Below, piece by piece: positions 33,550 through 44,604 of a stretch of 64,000 nt of DNA. Made by a program: the position numbers and the translations under genes. Source of the stretch: Rostrohypoxylon terebratum (Eukaryota; Ascomycota; Sordariomycetes; Xylariales; Hypoxylaceae); NCBI GenBank assembly GCA_022497145.1, contig MU385934.1, positions 8,057-72,056 on the forward strand. Direction: 5' to 3'. Every line of letters begins with the position of its first letter. The stretch's first letter is position 1. The notes beneath the pieces were generated by a model that was not told where the DNA came from, ran no database searches, and saw nothing but the letters and a program-made list of their open reading frames with translations.

Positions 33550-34894
33550 ATGATGTCCGCAATATTAAACGCGTTTAAGTCGCCTGCGCCCGGATCCGTA
33601 AACGGCGACAAAGAGTCGCGCGGTATGAAGCGCAAAGCTAAGGGTGATCCTTATGACGAAATAGACAACGGTACGAGAGCACCTCAGTCTTTATTTTTTT
33701 AATACAAGTATCTAGTATTGATATGTCGATACGTCGATATGTCGATATACAGCAACGATGACAATAATAATGACAATGATAATGATAATGACAACTAACA
33801 TGAACAAACAAACAAACAGATGATGCGGTTCAAAAGACGCCATCGAGCATACGAACGAGATCGCGCATCTCTTCTGAAGCACCAAGCTCCAGTATCAAAG
33901 CTCGCCCTTCGTCAACAGCAAAGCTTAGCACCAACAGTATGTATACAATCTCATTTCATGAATACCTTTTTTAATGGACATGGCTCACATGCCGACCAGA
34001 GCATGGGAGTCGCTCTCTAGGAGTACGGAAGGACGAAATCATCGATGGTTCCCGCGGCAACGCATCCACAAACACAACTCGTTCAAAAGGGACGCAAGCT
34101 ACACGATCACAGGCTCAATCCCAAGAAGAAAACGAGGAAAACGAGGAAAACGAGGAAAACTCCCTCGCTCCCGTAGCTAATATGGGTCTTCCTGGTAATG
34201 ATTGCCTTTTCCCAATGTTACTGTTCATAATACCGAACGGCTAATTCATGACATTTCGCGAGCAGATTCTTCTACGGACAACGAGACCAAATCAGCTTCC
34301 AATGGTCCCGCCAAAGAGGAGACCGAGCCTACCGATAAGACTCATGAACTGGGCGGCGAGAAAGGTAAGGCGAAGGCGACCCAGGTAGATCATGCGGATG
34401 ATCCTGTAGAAGATGAACAGGCTGAAAGCGATGGACGTGAGGAACACGAAGTTCATTCGCTACTCGAGCACCGAATGAGCTTGGATGGTAGCGGGAAAGT
34501 CGAGCTTCTCGTCCATTGGGCCGGAGAGGGAGAGGATGAGGCTACTTGGGAACTGGAAGAGGAAATACAACGAGGCGCCGGAGAGACCTTATACACCTAC
34601 TGGAAGTCGCAAGGTGGTCGTATCAATGCGCTCTTCATCAAGCCTAAGAATGCGCCGCCGGAGACTTACCACGTCTTCAAGCTTCTTGGGCACGAAAAGA
34701 AGACGAGAGGTGGTTTCGAATTCGAGGTTCAATGGGTCGGTCATCCTCCCACTCGCGGTGAGACCTCGGTAGAGGCTGAATCCAAGCTGAGAAAAGTTGC
34801 GCCAGAAGCTCTCGATCATTACTGGGAAAGCGTCGGCGGCCGTGAAAGGTTTCTGGCTAAGCGCGGACGGAACAAGAAGGCAAGGATCGAGTGA
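33550..34894 (+). CDS. chromodomain protein with two chromo-like modules, 346 aa
   Basis: Model join(33550..33670,33820..33936,34021..34194,34266..34894); all phases close (an alternative start is ATG 33553). The first 180 residues are polar and low complexity, with an ENEENEENEEN run from an AACGAGGAA-type tandem repeat at about 34125-34161. The first chromo-like module (EVHSLLEHRMSLDGSG through VHWAGEGEDEATWELEEEI to LYTYW) has the expected aromatic and acidic residues. The second (YHVFKLLGHEKKTRGG through VQWVGHPPTRGE to LDHYW) has a similar design and could be a chromoshadow-like or second chromo fold. The tail is basic (KRGRNKKARIE). Such proteins read methylated histone tails. It is not an HP1 of standard length, and its target is unknown. 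Confidence 0.85.
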
Positions 34895-35918
34895 CGAGGA
34901 CACCCAATCGGGCTAACCTACCCATCAACGTACTGTACATATCGCATCCAATTTGATTCGGTCGTCGCGGGAGCATCATCGGGGCTTCACAATGCATCTT
35001 ACGGAGTTAAGAGGGCGAGCTTGCGGTGCAGCTCAGTTTCAAGCCGGGGAAAAGGGCCTTTGTCGCGTGGTCGCGTTGCATTAGTTCATTAATATGCTTA
35101 GACATATCATCATATCCTTTGCCTAGCATTAAAATCGGAGTCTGGTTATCTGGAAGGACATGACGAACGAGGTCTGGTGCCTACCTGGTTGGTCAACTAG
35201 TCCTCACTCATATGACAATATCGCGAGCACTATTCCACCTCGTGTGGAGCCGCGTGGGATGACAAATTTACCAAGAATGTGAACGTGTCTGTCTAATTAG
35301 TAAGTGACACTATCCTCCTCTATCGGTGGCATAGAGGAATCTATCGAAACATGGAACTCGACGACGTACAATTCTGGGGGAAACCGAACAAATGTGGTTG
35401 CATCGATTATAAGTTAGCTAAGTTCAATACGACGTGCTCATACCAATCCTTTCAGCGTCTGGGAAATAGCCAGGTTTTGATTGGCTTAGTAGTAGTTCCT
35501 GTCATGGACCGAATGCGAACAGCAACGATAGCAAAGCATTCACCGCCCAGGAGGATAAATTTCTACGAGCTTCCTTTTTTCCCAACTGAAACGACAAAAA
35601 TGACGATAGCCGCGTGGCGCCACCCCGATCTGTCCCCATGTCATGACCCCTACTAATGTACATGCTTGCTTCGTCGTGTTCTCGGTCGCCGAGGAGGCCG
35701 AGTCCATTGGGAAAGCCAACATGGGTTCATCGTTATAGATATCTACCTAAAGGTCTAGATGCATACTTGTAGGTAATCAACATACTATCTGCCATATATT
35801 CCGAGAAACCAGTGGTCCTCGCTACGGGTTTCATAAAAACTCACCCTCCTCTACTCCCTTTCAGACGAACTCTTGAAATAGTTTGATATTTGTTGTCAAG
35901 ATCTCAAAGAGTGTAGCT
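34895..35918. other. intergenic
   Basis: About 1 kb between the chromodomain gene and the acetyltransferase gene. A 101-codon plus-strand frame at 35351-35656 has no recognised domain or splice partner. Otherwise nothing is recognisable. Confidence 0.5.
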
Positions 35919-37609
35919 ATGACCAAGACAAAAGAAGACAAACGACCGCCAACGAAGCGATCCAAGGCCAAGGTCATTCGGCCACTTGGCTACGTGTAAG
36001 CTCAAGTACTTCTTCATCCCAACCAGCCCTAACATCTACGTGTGCTAGAGAACGATTCGAAGCGGCAACGCATTCGTTGGGCCTCTACTGTAGCTCTATG
36101 GTGACATGTCGGTACTCAATCTCTACGACTCTCTCGGCGGGGCCAGACGGGAATCCGGGGTTGCGGGAAAAGTTGGAGCAGAAAGTCGAATCGGCCATTG
36201 CTCAGGTCGTCTTAGACCATCCGCCCCTACGAGTCGGACTACGCGGCGAGCATGAGCGTAAGCCGGCATTCGTCGAGCTTGAGGCCGTCGACTTTCGCCG
36301 CCACGTTGAGTGGCGCCGCTTGGACAGGACGTTGGATTACGAACTTGAGTTCCTAGAGCTGATCAGAAGCCGGCTCAACATCAAAGTCCCGCAGCCGGAG
36401 GGAATGCCGTCATGGCGGATCCTCGTGCTACGCGTCGAAGGCGAACCGAGTTTGGACGTTATGTTCGAGTGGGGGCACGCACATATTGACGGAATGAGTG
36501 CCAAGGTATTCCACGAGGATCTGCTTCGAAACTTGAACGCCGACCTTGCGCCAGAAGAATTCAAGAATCGAGTTCTCACTATCCCATCCTCTAAGCGGAA
36601 AGACCTGCCTCCGCCGTTACACGCATTAACCAGATTTCCTATCACGCCGGGCTATGCCCTGACGACGTTATGGGATCAGCTCAAACCGCCGCAGCTAGCG
36701 ACCCTCTCCAAGTCCCACCTCCACGCTTCGTGGGCACCGATCCGATTACAGCCATATGTGACGCAGTACCGACACTTCAGTATCGACAACAAGACGCTAC
36801 AAAATATCTTGATCGCCTGCCGGGAGCACAGCACAACCCTGACGGGCCTTCTACAATCCGCCATACACGTAAGCCTAGCAACGCGGCTATCGGCCGAGGA
36901 AGCGCGCGGGTTTCTCAGCTGTACAATCATAAATCTGAGACCGCTTATGGGCCTGCCGGAGGCAAAGTCGAAGGGCTTCCAGTCGCTGGTCACAGATCCG
37001 AAGAAGACCATGGGGAACTTTATGACATCGCTGGACCACGAATTCGACGCGAACTGGGTTGCAAACATTAGAGAAGCAGCTGTATCTCAAGCTCAACGTT
37101 CCAAGGAGGGCGAAAGAGAGGATACGGAAGGTAGAAATGCAGCCGAAACGCGCATTGTGGCTCTCGAGCCATCCATCTGGGAAGCAGCAGAGAGAATTCG
37201 CGCGGCCATAAAAAAGCGCCTGGACGGTGGTACCAGGAATGATATAATGGGCTTGATGAGATTTGTCCCTGACTACCGAGCTCTGCTCAAGGACTGGGTA
37301 AAGAAACCTAGAGGCCATTCCGTTGTCGTGACAAATCTGGGAGTAATCGACGGCGGCATTCATGACAACACATCCGGAGACATCGGTGCTATTGCTGAAC
37401 AGGGCGGAAGATGGACTATAGAACGAGCGATATTCTCCATTAGTCCTGAGGCCCACGGTACGGCGCTATGTGTGTGCCCCATCGCCGTAAAGGGCAAGGA
37501 ACTGTACATATCGTGCGACTGGCAGGATTGCGCCGTGAATCAAGCTCTAGGTGAAGGGGTCATGGCCGACTTGGAATCGTGGCTTCGTTTTTTCGGGAAG
37601 GAGGTGTAG
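35919..37609 (+). CDS. alcohol acetyltransferase-like (AATase/condensation-fold) protein, 545 aa
   Basis: Model join(35919..35995,36049..37609). Exon 1 (MTKTKEDKRPP...LGYV) joins through a 53-nt intron to ERFEAATHSLGLYCSS, a typical opening of the fungal alcohol acetyltransferase family. The catalytic HxxxD motif is present as HAHIDGM (His about residue 169), and a late block SVVVTNLGVIDG corresponds to the family's second conserved region. These enzymes transfer acetyl from acetyl-CoA to alcohols or other hydroxyl or amine acceptors; some act in secondary metabolism or sphingoid-base detoxification. No biosynthetic genes stand next to it, so the acceptor is unknown. There is no signal peptide. 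Confidence 0.87.
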
Positions 37610-38623
37610 GAATGACAATATGTGTCGTAATTCGCTACTCAGGGCATTGTTTCTTTATCCTGATTTTTATAACCCTCCTAGTTAGGGAAATGCCACCGGA
37701 ACCACGCTAAATGGGAGGAAATGGCCGTAAAGCCGTGGTCGACCATGATACACCATCCACTTTTCCCTGTGTATATATTGTGAACGTGGCTCGGGGCACA
37801 GGAATTGTCGGTCGTGTTCCTGGGTTCCATACCATGCAATCGACCCTTTCGCCATACATCAATCGGTATATGTTGGAGTTTTCGGGGGTGAAAGGGGATA
37901 AACCTGTTGCATGAGAAAGGTCTGTTTCCTGTCATGTCATGAGTAGGCTCATACGCCCGAGACTCCTAGCACATATGCAATCATACGATGCTGGTGTGGT
38001 AACGATACCTAGTTTGTCCAGACTCCATTTAAAGCCATCCATTTCCAAGTACTCCGTAGGAACCTGTTATATTAGAATGTCTTGACTGAGCTCCGTACCT
38101 ATATATATCTTTGCACTTGGCAGTTAATCCTCTCTATCTCATGTCAAGATACGGCCGAAAACCATTGCCTCTAGTTTGTAATGAATGAGTCTTGATCTGC
38201 TCGGCCTTTTTGGCGGGTATCTTCAGGACGTTCGTGGGAAAACTCACTTGAGGCAAATACGCTCAATTTCCATGACGGATGCTCAACAATCCTCCTAAAT
38301 CCAATGAAGGGGGGTTTTATTCCATATATACCTGATTATAACGATTACAGCAGCTACCTTGATGGCCTATATGGAAACCCATATATTACTACTATCAGCC
38401 CTACTTAGGACTTAGGACCTTAGGGCCTTAAGGCTTAGGTACCTACTTATCTATTTCCGGACACGATGTCAGGAGACAACGTTCTAATAAATTATCATAT
38501 TAAAGCGCAGCGAGGAATATACCTCGTCTCAAATTTCACATTCATTTATATATCAATGGAATACCATCCGAAAATCGCAAATAAGTTTTTTTCCTCGATG
38601 GGAAAGCACGAGAGTACGTGACC

Positions 38624-38653
38624 TTGAAATTGAAATTGAAATTGAAATTGAAG
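38624..38653. repeat. (TTGAAA)5 tandem repeat
   Basis: Five consecutive hexamers, the last altered to TTGAAG. A short microsatellite in non-coding DNA. Confidence 0.85.
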
Positions 38654-40339
38654 ATCCAAGAAAGAGAAGGACGGTCGATCGAAGGATGATCTCTGGTTCG
38701 ATTCCGTTGGGTTAGGGCTGCAAGAAGCGGCAACGCAAGACCTGCCGATCGTCTACCCCCCGGTATATTGGCACAGTATGATGTAAGCTCTGCCTATACT
38801 ACTACCTGTACCCCTATACTAGACGCACAATACGGTCATATCCGACCCGATACACCCCTTTGCGTATTTATGCATGCATCATCCCGCAGTACATGTAAAA
38901 AAAAAGAAAAAAAAGTACACGTAAACGTTATCAAATGGCCTGATATTATATTACGTTCCGCCTCTGGTGGTCTGGATCGAGGCGTGGGAATGTTGTCCAC
39001 GTTTGAACCCTTTTCATGTTGCTCAACATATCATTGCATGGATAATGCGAAGAGCTGTCATTGTTTGGCGCCCCATTTCTGGAATCCTTGGTCCTTGGCG
39101 CGGGACACCAGGCATGGCAGTCCCTGCGTTCGAATTTCCCTCATCCAGTCCCGATAAGACGGGCTGGACGGGTTGGCAAGAGAAATATAGGATTGGGAAA
39201 ATATACCTAACGGAGACTAACGGAGAACGAGAACGTGGGAGGGCTACAACGTTGATTTGGAGATAGCGTATGGTAGCCGACGAAATCCGTCTTACGAATG
39301 CGACACTGATCACGTTGGCTCTGAAGGTGAAGGCGAAGGTGGTAAAACTAGAAGGCTGCCGGGGTCGTGATTTCTAGAAATCGTAGGATGACAGAACAGC
39401 GGTTCATCAGTGGCGAGTAGGGTTCGTGGGATAGAGAAGCGTGGAGGGCGAATGGAGGACGTAGATAATAGCTAATAGCTGCAATGCAACAGGAGCGCAT
39501 GCAGGCATCGCGTCTGTCGTGCAGCCCACCTAGCTGACACGCAGCGTAGCTGCGTAGTAGGCTCACGTCCTAAACTGGGAACCGCGAGAAGTGGGCGCTC
39601 GAATAAAAATTAGCTCAAATGGAGCAGAGGCTAAGATTGAGGTGCCGTGGCCCATGAGTGGCTCGTCGGCTTTGAGAAGCCGTCGTCAATGAAATTACCT
39701 TGGGCAAAGCCGCCACGCCGGACGGCCACAGGGTTTTTGACATCATGGGGAGTGAATATGATATGAGGGTTCCTTTCCCATCCTTTCCCGCCCTCTGGAT
39801 GTCTCATTCTCATTCTCATTGACGTTAGAAATCACGGACAGAAGTTCCTAGGTCCCGGGTGTTCCAATGGTGAATCGGAGGTGGCCCCGGCCTCTTCTTA
39901 CCATCCATTCACCCAATTCATATAGTCCCACTTAAGTGTGTGCTCCATACTAGTATATAGTATACTTGAGTAGAGTCTTGTGTACTCGGAGTTGCAATTG
40001 TCCTAGTCTTGAATGAACCAAAGGAGTAAGGAGGTTGCCAATGAAGAATAATGTGTCGAGGAAGAGCCATTTGGAAGATGCCCCGGCCAGCAAAGATTGA
40101 AGGAGTGTACTAGCTTGTCTCTCTGTCTGTAGTACTAATATCCAATGTCTCTCCCTGGCGTCATCTGGCAGATATGGGCGCCGTGCGGGAGGATTGAAAG
40201 AAGGGACAAAGTCGTCTCAGATCGATAGGATGACAATAACGCATAAACTTCTCAGCTAACTTGAGGATTAATGATATTAATAACTTGCCACCAAATGATA
40301 AAAGGTCATGAGACAAGGAATACAGGTGGAATGTGGGAA

Positions 40340-40355
40340 TGTGTGTTTGTGTGTA

Positions 40356-40386
<31 letters not shown>

Positions 40387-40393
40387 GTGTGTG
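40340..40393. repeat. TG-rich microsatellite
   Basis: About 54 bases of (TG)n with TATG and TTTG interruptions. Confidence 0.9.
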
Positions 40394-40759
40394 AAAGATG
40401 TATGTGGAATAGTGGAATATTAGTGGAATGGCGGAATGGTCAGTTGGAATACATCCATGTATTAGTGTATTATGAGCTAACTATGTAAAGTTAGGGAAGG
40501 CGAAAGAACCAACTGGAAACCGCCTGGCACTTTACAAATAAAAATTCTTTAATATTATTAAAAGACGGCGAAGAAAGCGCAGCTAACAGATAGGTACAAA
40601 GGTACATACATACATACCTACTTAGTAGGTACATACACACATATCCACAGGTCGCACTTCCAAGTTCTAAGTTGTGCGAGTTTACGTACCACGTTATAAA
40701 GCGTACTACTACAAAAGGTAACTGGAAAGTGCCATAGTGTGGTGAGACAGGGCGACATC

Positions 40760-40794
40760 GCGCTGAAAAAGCGCAAACCCCGCACAAACAGCGC
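40760..40794. promoter_or_regulatory. GCGC-containing inverted repeat upstream of metallothionein
   Basis: GCGCT-GAAAA-AGCGC is a perfect 5-bp inverted repeat with a 5-base spacer at 40760-40774. A further CAGCGC follows at 40789-40794. It lies about 110-130 bases upstream of the TATA box of the metallothionein gene and could be a factor-binding site. This is inference from position and symmetry only. Confidence 0.35.
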
Positions 40795-40886
40795 ATTATC
40801 ATTTGCCACTATGATTGGTCAATAAGCCAACTCTGGCGCCCCGATCCGGAATATCCACTGACCCACTCATCGATCACTTATCAGCA

Positions 40887-40892
40887 TATAAA
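40887..40892 (+). promoter_or_regulatory. TATA box of the metallothionein gene
   Basis: TATAAA, 154 bases upstream of the metallothionein ATG. It is followed by a C/A-rich, G-poor stretch (about 40930-41040) typical of the leader of a strongly expressed fungal gene. Confidence 0.6.
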
Positions 40893-41045
40893 GCTTCCAG
40901 TGTAGAACCACTTCCCAGATCCAACTTCTCGGCAACGTACACACTCTTAAATCCATAGCAAAAGTCAATTATCACAATAACCATCCAGCAACCTCAGCAA
41001 ACCACCAAAACACTACTATCAATACCAACATCCAAATCATTCAAG

Positions 41046-41307
41046 ATGAAGGGCGACTGCAACTGTGCTGACAACTGTAAGTTATCGTTCACCCTCCCCT
41101 TCCCCGCTATCCCCACTCTCCTTACCAATAACCCCTCCCTCCACCCTGTCATTGCGCCGTCATTATCTCGACTTCTGCAATTGTCGCAATATTTTCAATC
41201 TCCCGATCGTACTACGAATTTGGAAAAAAAAAAAATCTAGTGATGACAATATACTGACATATCCTTCACCAGGCGAGTGCGGCTCCAGCTGCGCCTGCGG
41301 CAAATAA
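41046..41307 (+). CDS. tiny copper-metallothionein-like protein, 21 aa, two exons
   Basis: Model join(41046..41076,41273..41307). Exon 1 ends in T before GTAAGT. A 196-nt intron ends CTTCACCAG. The split codon becomes TGC, giving MKGDCNCADNCECGSSCACGK. It has six Cys in three CxC pairs (C5/C7, C11/C13, C17/C19) evenly spaced by three residues, with no aromatic residues and a net polar composition, the hallmarks of fungal metallothioneins that bind Cu(I) or Zn in the cytosol. Known relatives are also very short: the Neurospora copper metallothionein has about 26 residues and the Magnaporthe MMT1 about 22. The context supports a real gene: a TATA box, a CA-rich leader, and codons in exon 2 biased to GGC/TGC/GCC. 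It is below normal gene-caller length limits. Confidence 0.85.
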
Positions 41308-44300
41308 GCGATCACCCACCTGTGGACGATAGGTCGGAGGTCTGCTACATCGCGCCAGTTCTCACTTCACGCTTCATCGTCAATATTCCGTCGCCCCCTT
41401 TCTTTCTTTTTTTTTCTAAAAGAATACGACCTTGAATTGTTCGCGTCATCGGAAGTATTTCGCCATAATGTGGATGAACAACACATACATGTGCAATGCA
41501 TCTCGGAGGACTGTCGGGGTTTGGGATTCTGGTGTAGTTGAGATTTGAGGGAGGAAGACGGTGTTGTAGCTAATCGCTAGCCACTCCTTTCAGCATGAAA
41601 TGCAATCTTAAGTGCCTAAGGTACCTGCACATAGGTATCCAAGTATTCAAGAACTACAATTTGAAGCACGTATTCTTTCACATTGCCACTGTGCACTGTA
41701 AATGTCATAATTCGATTGTTTCATGCTCAACTCATGGCGTCTTTCCAAAGAGTCTCAGACTGATAGCTAGTTTGCCCAGCTATCTAATTAACTATTCAGA
41801 TTACGTGCTGAGTATACTGCTGGATTTTTCTGATCCAGTGACATCAATATAATGCATCTAATACCTCGCTCTTGGCGACATGTTGATAAATTTGTACATG
41901 CTACCTAGTACGTACCTACCTAGTACCTGCTGTCTGCCATTGATGTGCACTACATACTAGTATGTAGGACCTATTACCAGGTACCTAGCTTTCCGTGCAG
42001 GTACATAATTCCATGTTGAATATATCTAATATTATGCTTAACCTTATCTCTGATCCATTAGCAAGTATGCTACCAGCCGTCGCGCGTGCTGGGAAAAACT
42101 CAAATCTGTCAGCCAGGGCGAAGAAGCATGTAAATAAGTCGCCCAATCATATGGATCGTACCTATTCCACGGCACCGGGACCATTACGAAGGAAGCTGCG
42201 ATTATTGTTGACATCCGACAGGGTCCAGCGTTGGATTTGGTTTTGTCCAAAAAAAAAAGAGAGAGGGGGAGCCGATCGTTTCTATACGTGGGCAGACTGC
42301 AGAATAAATCCTATATAACCGACAATAATGGCTATTTCTAAGTCTATCAGAATTATAATATTCCGTGATTGCCCAGGTGGTGTAATATAAAGCCCGATCA
42401 CTCGGGATGTAGCGGGCTTGTGTAACTGCCAAGACCCGATCAACCTGACCCCAACCGAAGTATCACGGTCATTTCGGGTAGTAACTTCCACTCCGAGATG
42501 TGGAGCTATGGCAACCGATGGCAAATATCCATCGTAGCCGGGCATCCATGAATCCCAGCCCTGGAGCTTGGTATTGCTATCCAAGAAGCCCTGCCTGTAT
42601 TGCATTACCGTTAAGGAGTTTATTCCGCAATTATATTGTATAAGAATCAATCCCGAGAACACCGCATAATTGATGTAGGTATCGATTTACGTATCGTTAC
42701 CATGGACCAAACCTGAAGACATGATAATCAATATTTATAAAAGGGTGATGGGCACCAATGTGATGTATCTAGTGATTTTGGGAAAAGTATAGCCAGTAAT
42801 CTATTCAACAATCGTACTAACTTCACCACAAGCTAGAGGGCAAGGTACCTTGAGCAAGGCAAGCTATATATATATATATAGGTAGTCAATCACAATAAAT
42901 ACTAGGTACCTAGGTTAGTTATATAATTTCTAGGTTAATACAATTCAATCCTAGAGGTGGTATTGATAACCCACAATGTGCAGCCAGCTTCTACTCCGCA
43001 GATACCTAAATTGATGGTTGGAATAGCAAATTTGGGTTTTCTGGTGGTACATCACGACTGACGCCGTCACCAACCCCTTATCTAGCAACGGCAACAGCAA
43101 CCCTGGCGTCCACACTCTCCCTTCTCCCGTACCTTCTCCCCCCACGAGACCGGACCGCCGCCAATTGATACCTGGCAAGCTATGGCTTTTCTCGTCAAAC
43201 TGTGGCCTGCTTATGCATCGTTTTTCTTCCCTTCTCCTGAAATGATACATTTGCATCTCACGTCTCTCTTTCAAGCTAAACATCGTTGACACAACACTAC
43301 ACTTTTGCACGCTTGCTGCTGTCGTCAACAACACAATAGTAACCGGAACACCCACGTATATTTGTGCGGCCAACGAGAATCTTACATTCGAGGTCTTCTC
43401 GTTTTTGGGTTTTCTTTTCTCACACAAACGGCCGGCCGATCCGTAAACAAGCTAAGTACAACAGCAAAGGTAAGATTGATGGTATTCTAGTGGTAATCCA
43501 AGTCTTGCACAAACCTAGTCGTGTCGTTTCAATTCTCTTGAACATTGACGTCTTCTTCTCTTTTAACATCACCACTATCCGTCCTTCCCCCCTCGTCACA
43601 CCTTGAAAATCATGTCCAGTTCTTTCTTTACTCCCACAGCAACATCACGAACGAAAATACAGTCCTTACTTTTTCCATCTTCGTTATTTCTTTTGGGTCG
43701 TTCAGCGCGCTTCCACGAAGCTACTTGATCCCATTCTCCTTCCATCATACACAGATCTTTCTTGTCTGAACGGCAGTTGATTCCCCGTCCCAAACCGTAC
43801 GTTTGATCTTATCCTTTTTTACTTTCTTACATGCACGGTGTATTGTTTTTTCTCCAGAGACAATAATCCATCCTCGCGTCCAAGACATGTTCCGAGAAGG
43901 TATCTATCATATGCCTACCGTTAAATACCTGTTTCATTTCTACCACCTATCACGTACCATTTTTTTGTTGCTCGCTATCGTCTCATCAACAAACCTCTCA
44001 TGATCGTCCGTGTCAAGTCCCTCTCCTCCATGTACTTATCTCGTCATGTCACGAACTTTTCATCACTCCACTTCTATGAAAACCCAATTAGGTCTTATAC
44101 TAACCACTTGTTTTTATAGTTCTCAGTACAAATTCACCCGGTTGTTCCGTCTAGAATTGTCGATTGTTTCTTTCACACCTGCCGAGTTCGACAACCGTGA
44201 TCAAGTTCTAAAGGTAAAGTTTGATCCATCACGATCTGGTGATTCTCCATTCACACTCACGAGACCTAGGAATACATCATAAATCTGAGCTTGATTGATA

Positions 44301-44604
44301 CAGCTGTCGTCCCATCCACTCGTTCATATTCGGGCTTAGCTTGCCGTTATAGGTACAGTGTATTTTCTATAACCCTTGTTTCCTGACGGTATACTGATGC
44401 CTGACAGCTTCTGCCATCCGTTGATAGCTGTATCGTGCTGCAGCTTGTTCTTCTCTCTGTCACTACTAGGCTGTGGGCACAAATAGCAGGTACGTAATAT
44501 GTATGATTCCTAAAAACATACCGTATATCTTCTTACGAGAAATAGGATTTCCCGTCCCTGGTACCCATTGTAGTCGTTGTTGCCACGACTGCCTTAGAAT
44601 TACG
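41308..44604. other. 3.3-kb region: AT-rich spacer and probable long leader of the next gene
   Basis: 41308-43290 has no supported gene; it includes (TA)n at 42865-42880 and TAGGTACC words at 41893-41995. 43290-44604 is pyrimidine-rich with many splice-like signals (GTAAGATT at 43469, GTACGTTT near 43798, AGGTACGTAA at 44489). This suggests a long, perhaps intron-bearing 5' UTR for the gene starting at 44605. Confidence 0.5.

Larger units (their letters stand above)
37610..40756. other. 3.1-kb gene-poor region
   Basis: No supported gene on either strand; many frames of 60-130 codons lack domains. It includes a TAGGTACC/CTTAGGACC cluster at 38401-38445, the TTGAAA tandem (38624-38653) and the TG-repeat (40340-40393). 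Confidence 0.6.

Noticed and set aside
35351..35656. 101-codon plus-strand frame
   Set aside because: No recognisable motif and no splice partner; a neighbouring minus-strand frame overlaps it. I could not support a gene.
33550..37609. A biosynthetic gene cluster around the acetyltransferase
   Set aside because: The neighbours are a chromodomain gene and gene-poor DNA; no synthase, P450, transporter or pathway regulator lies beside it.
38690..38725. GGTTCGATTCC resembling a tRNA T-loop
   Set aside because: The flanking bases do not form a 5-bp T stem, and no D, anticodon or acceptor stem is found upstream.
42282..42662. 126-codon minus-strand frame (KLQGWDSWMPGYDGYLPS)
   Set aside because: Some protein-like stretches, but no family, no signal for start or splicing, and it lies in AT-rich spacer DNA.
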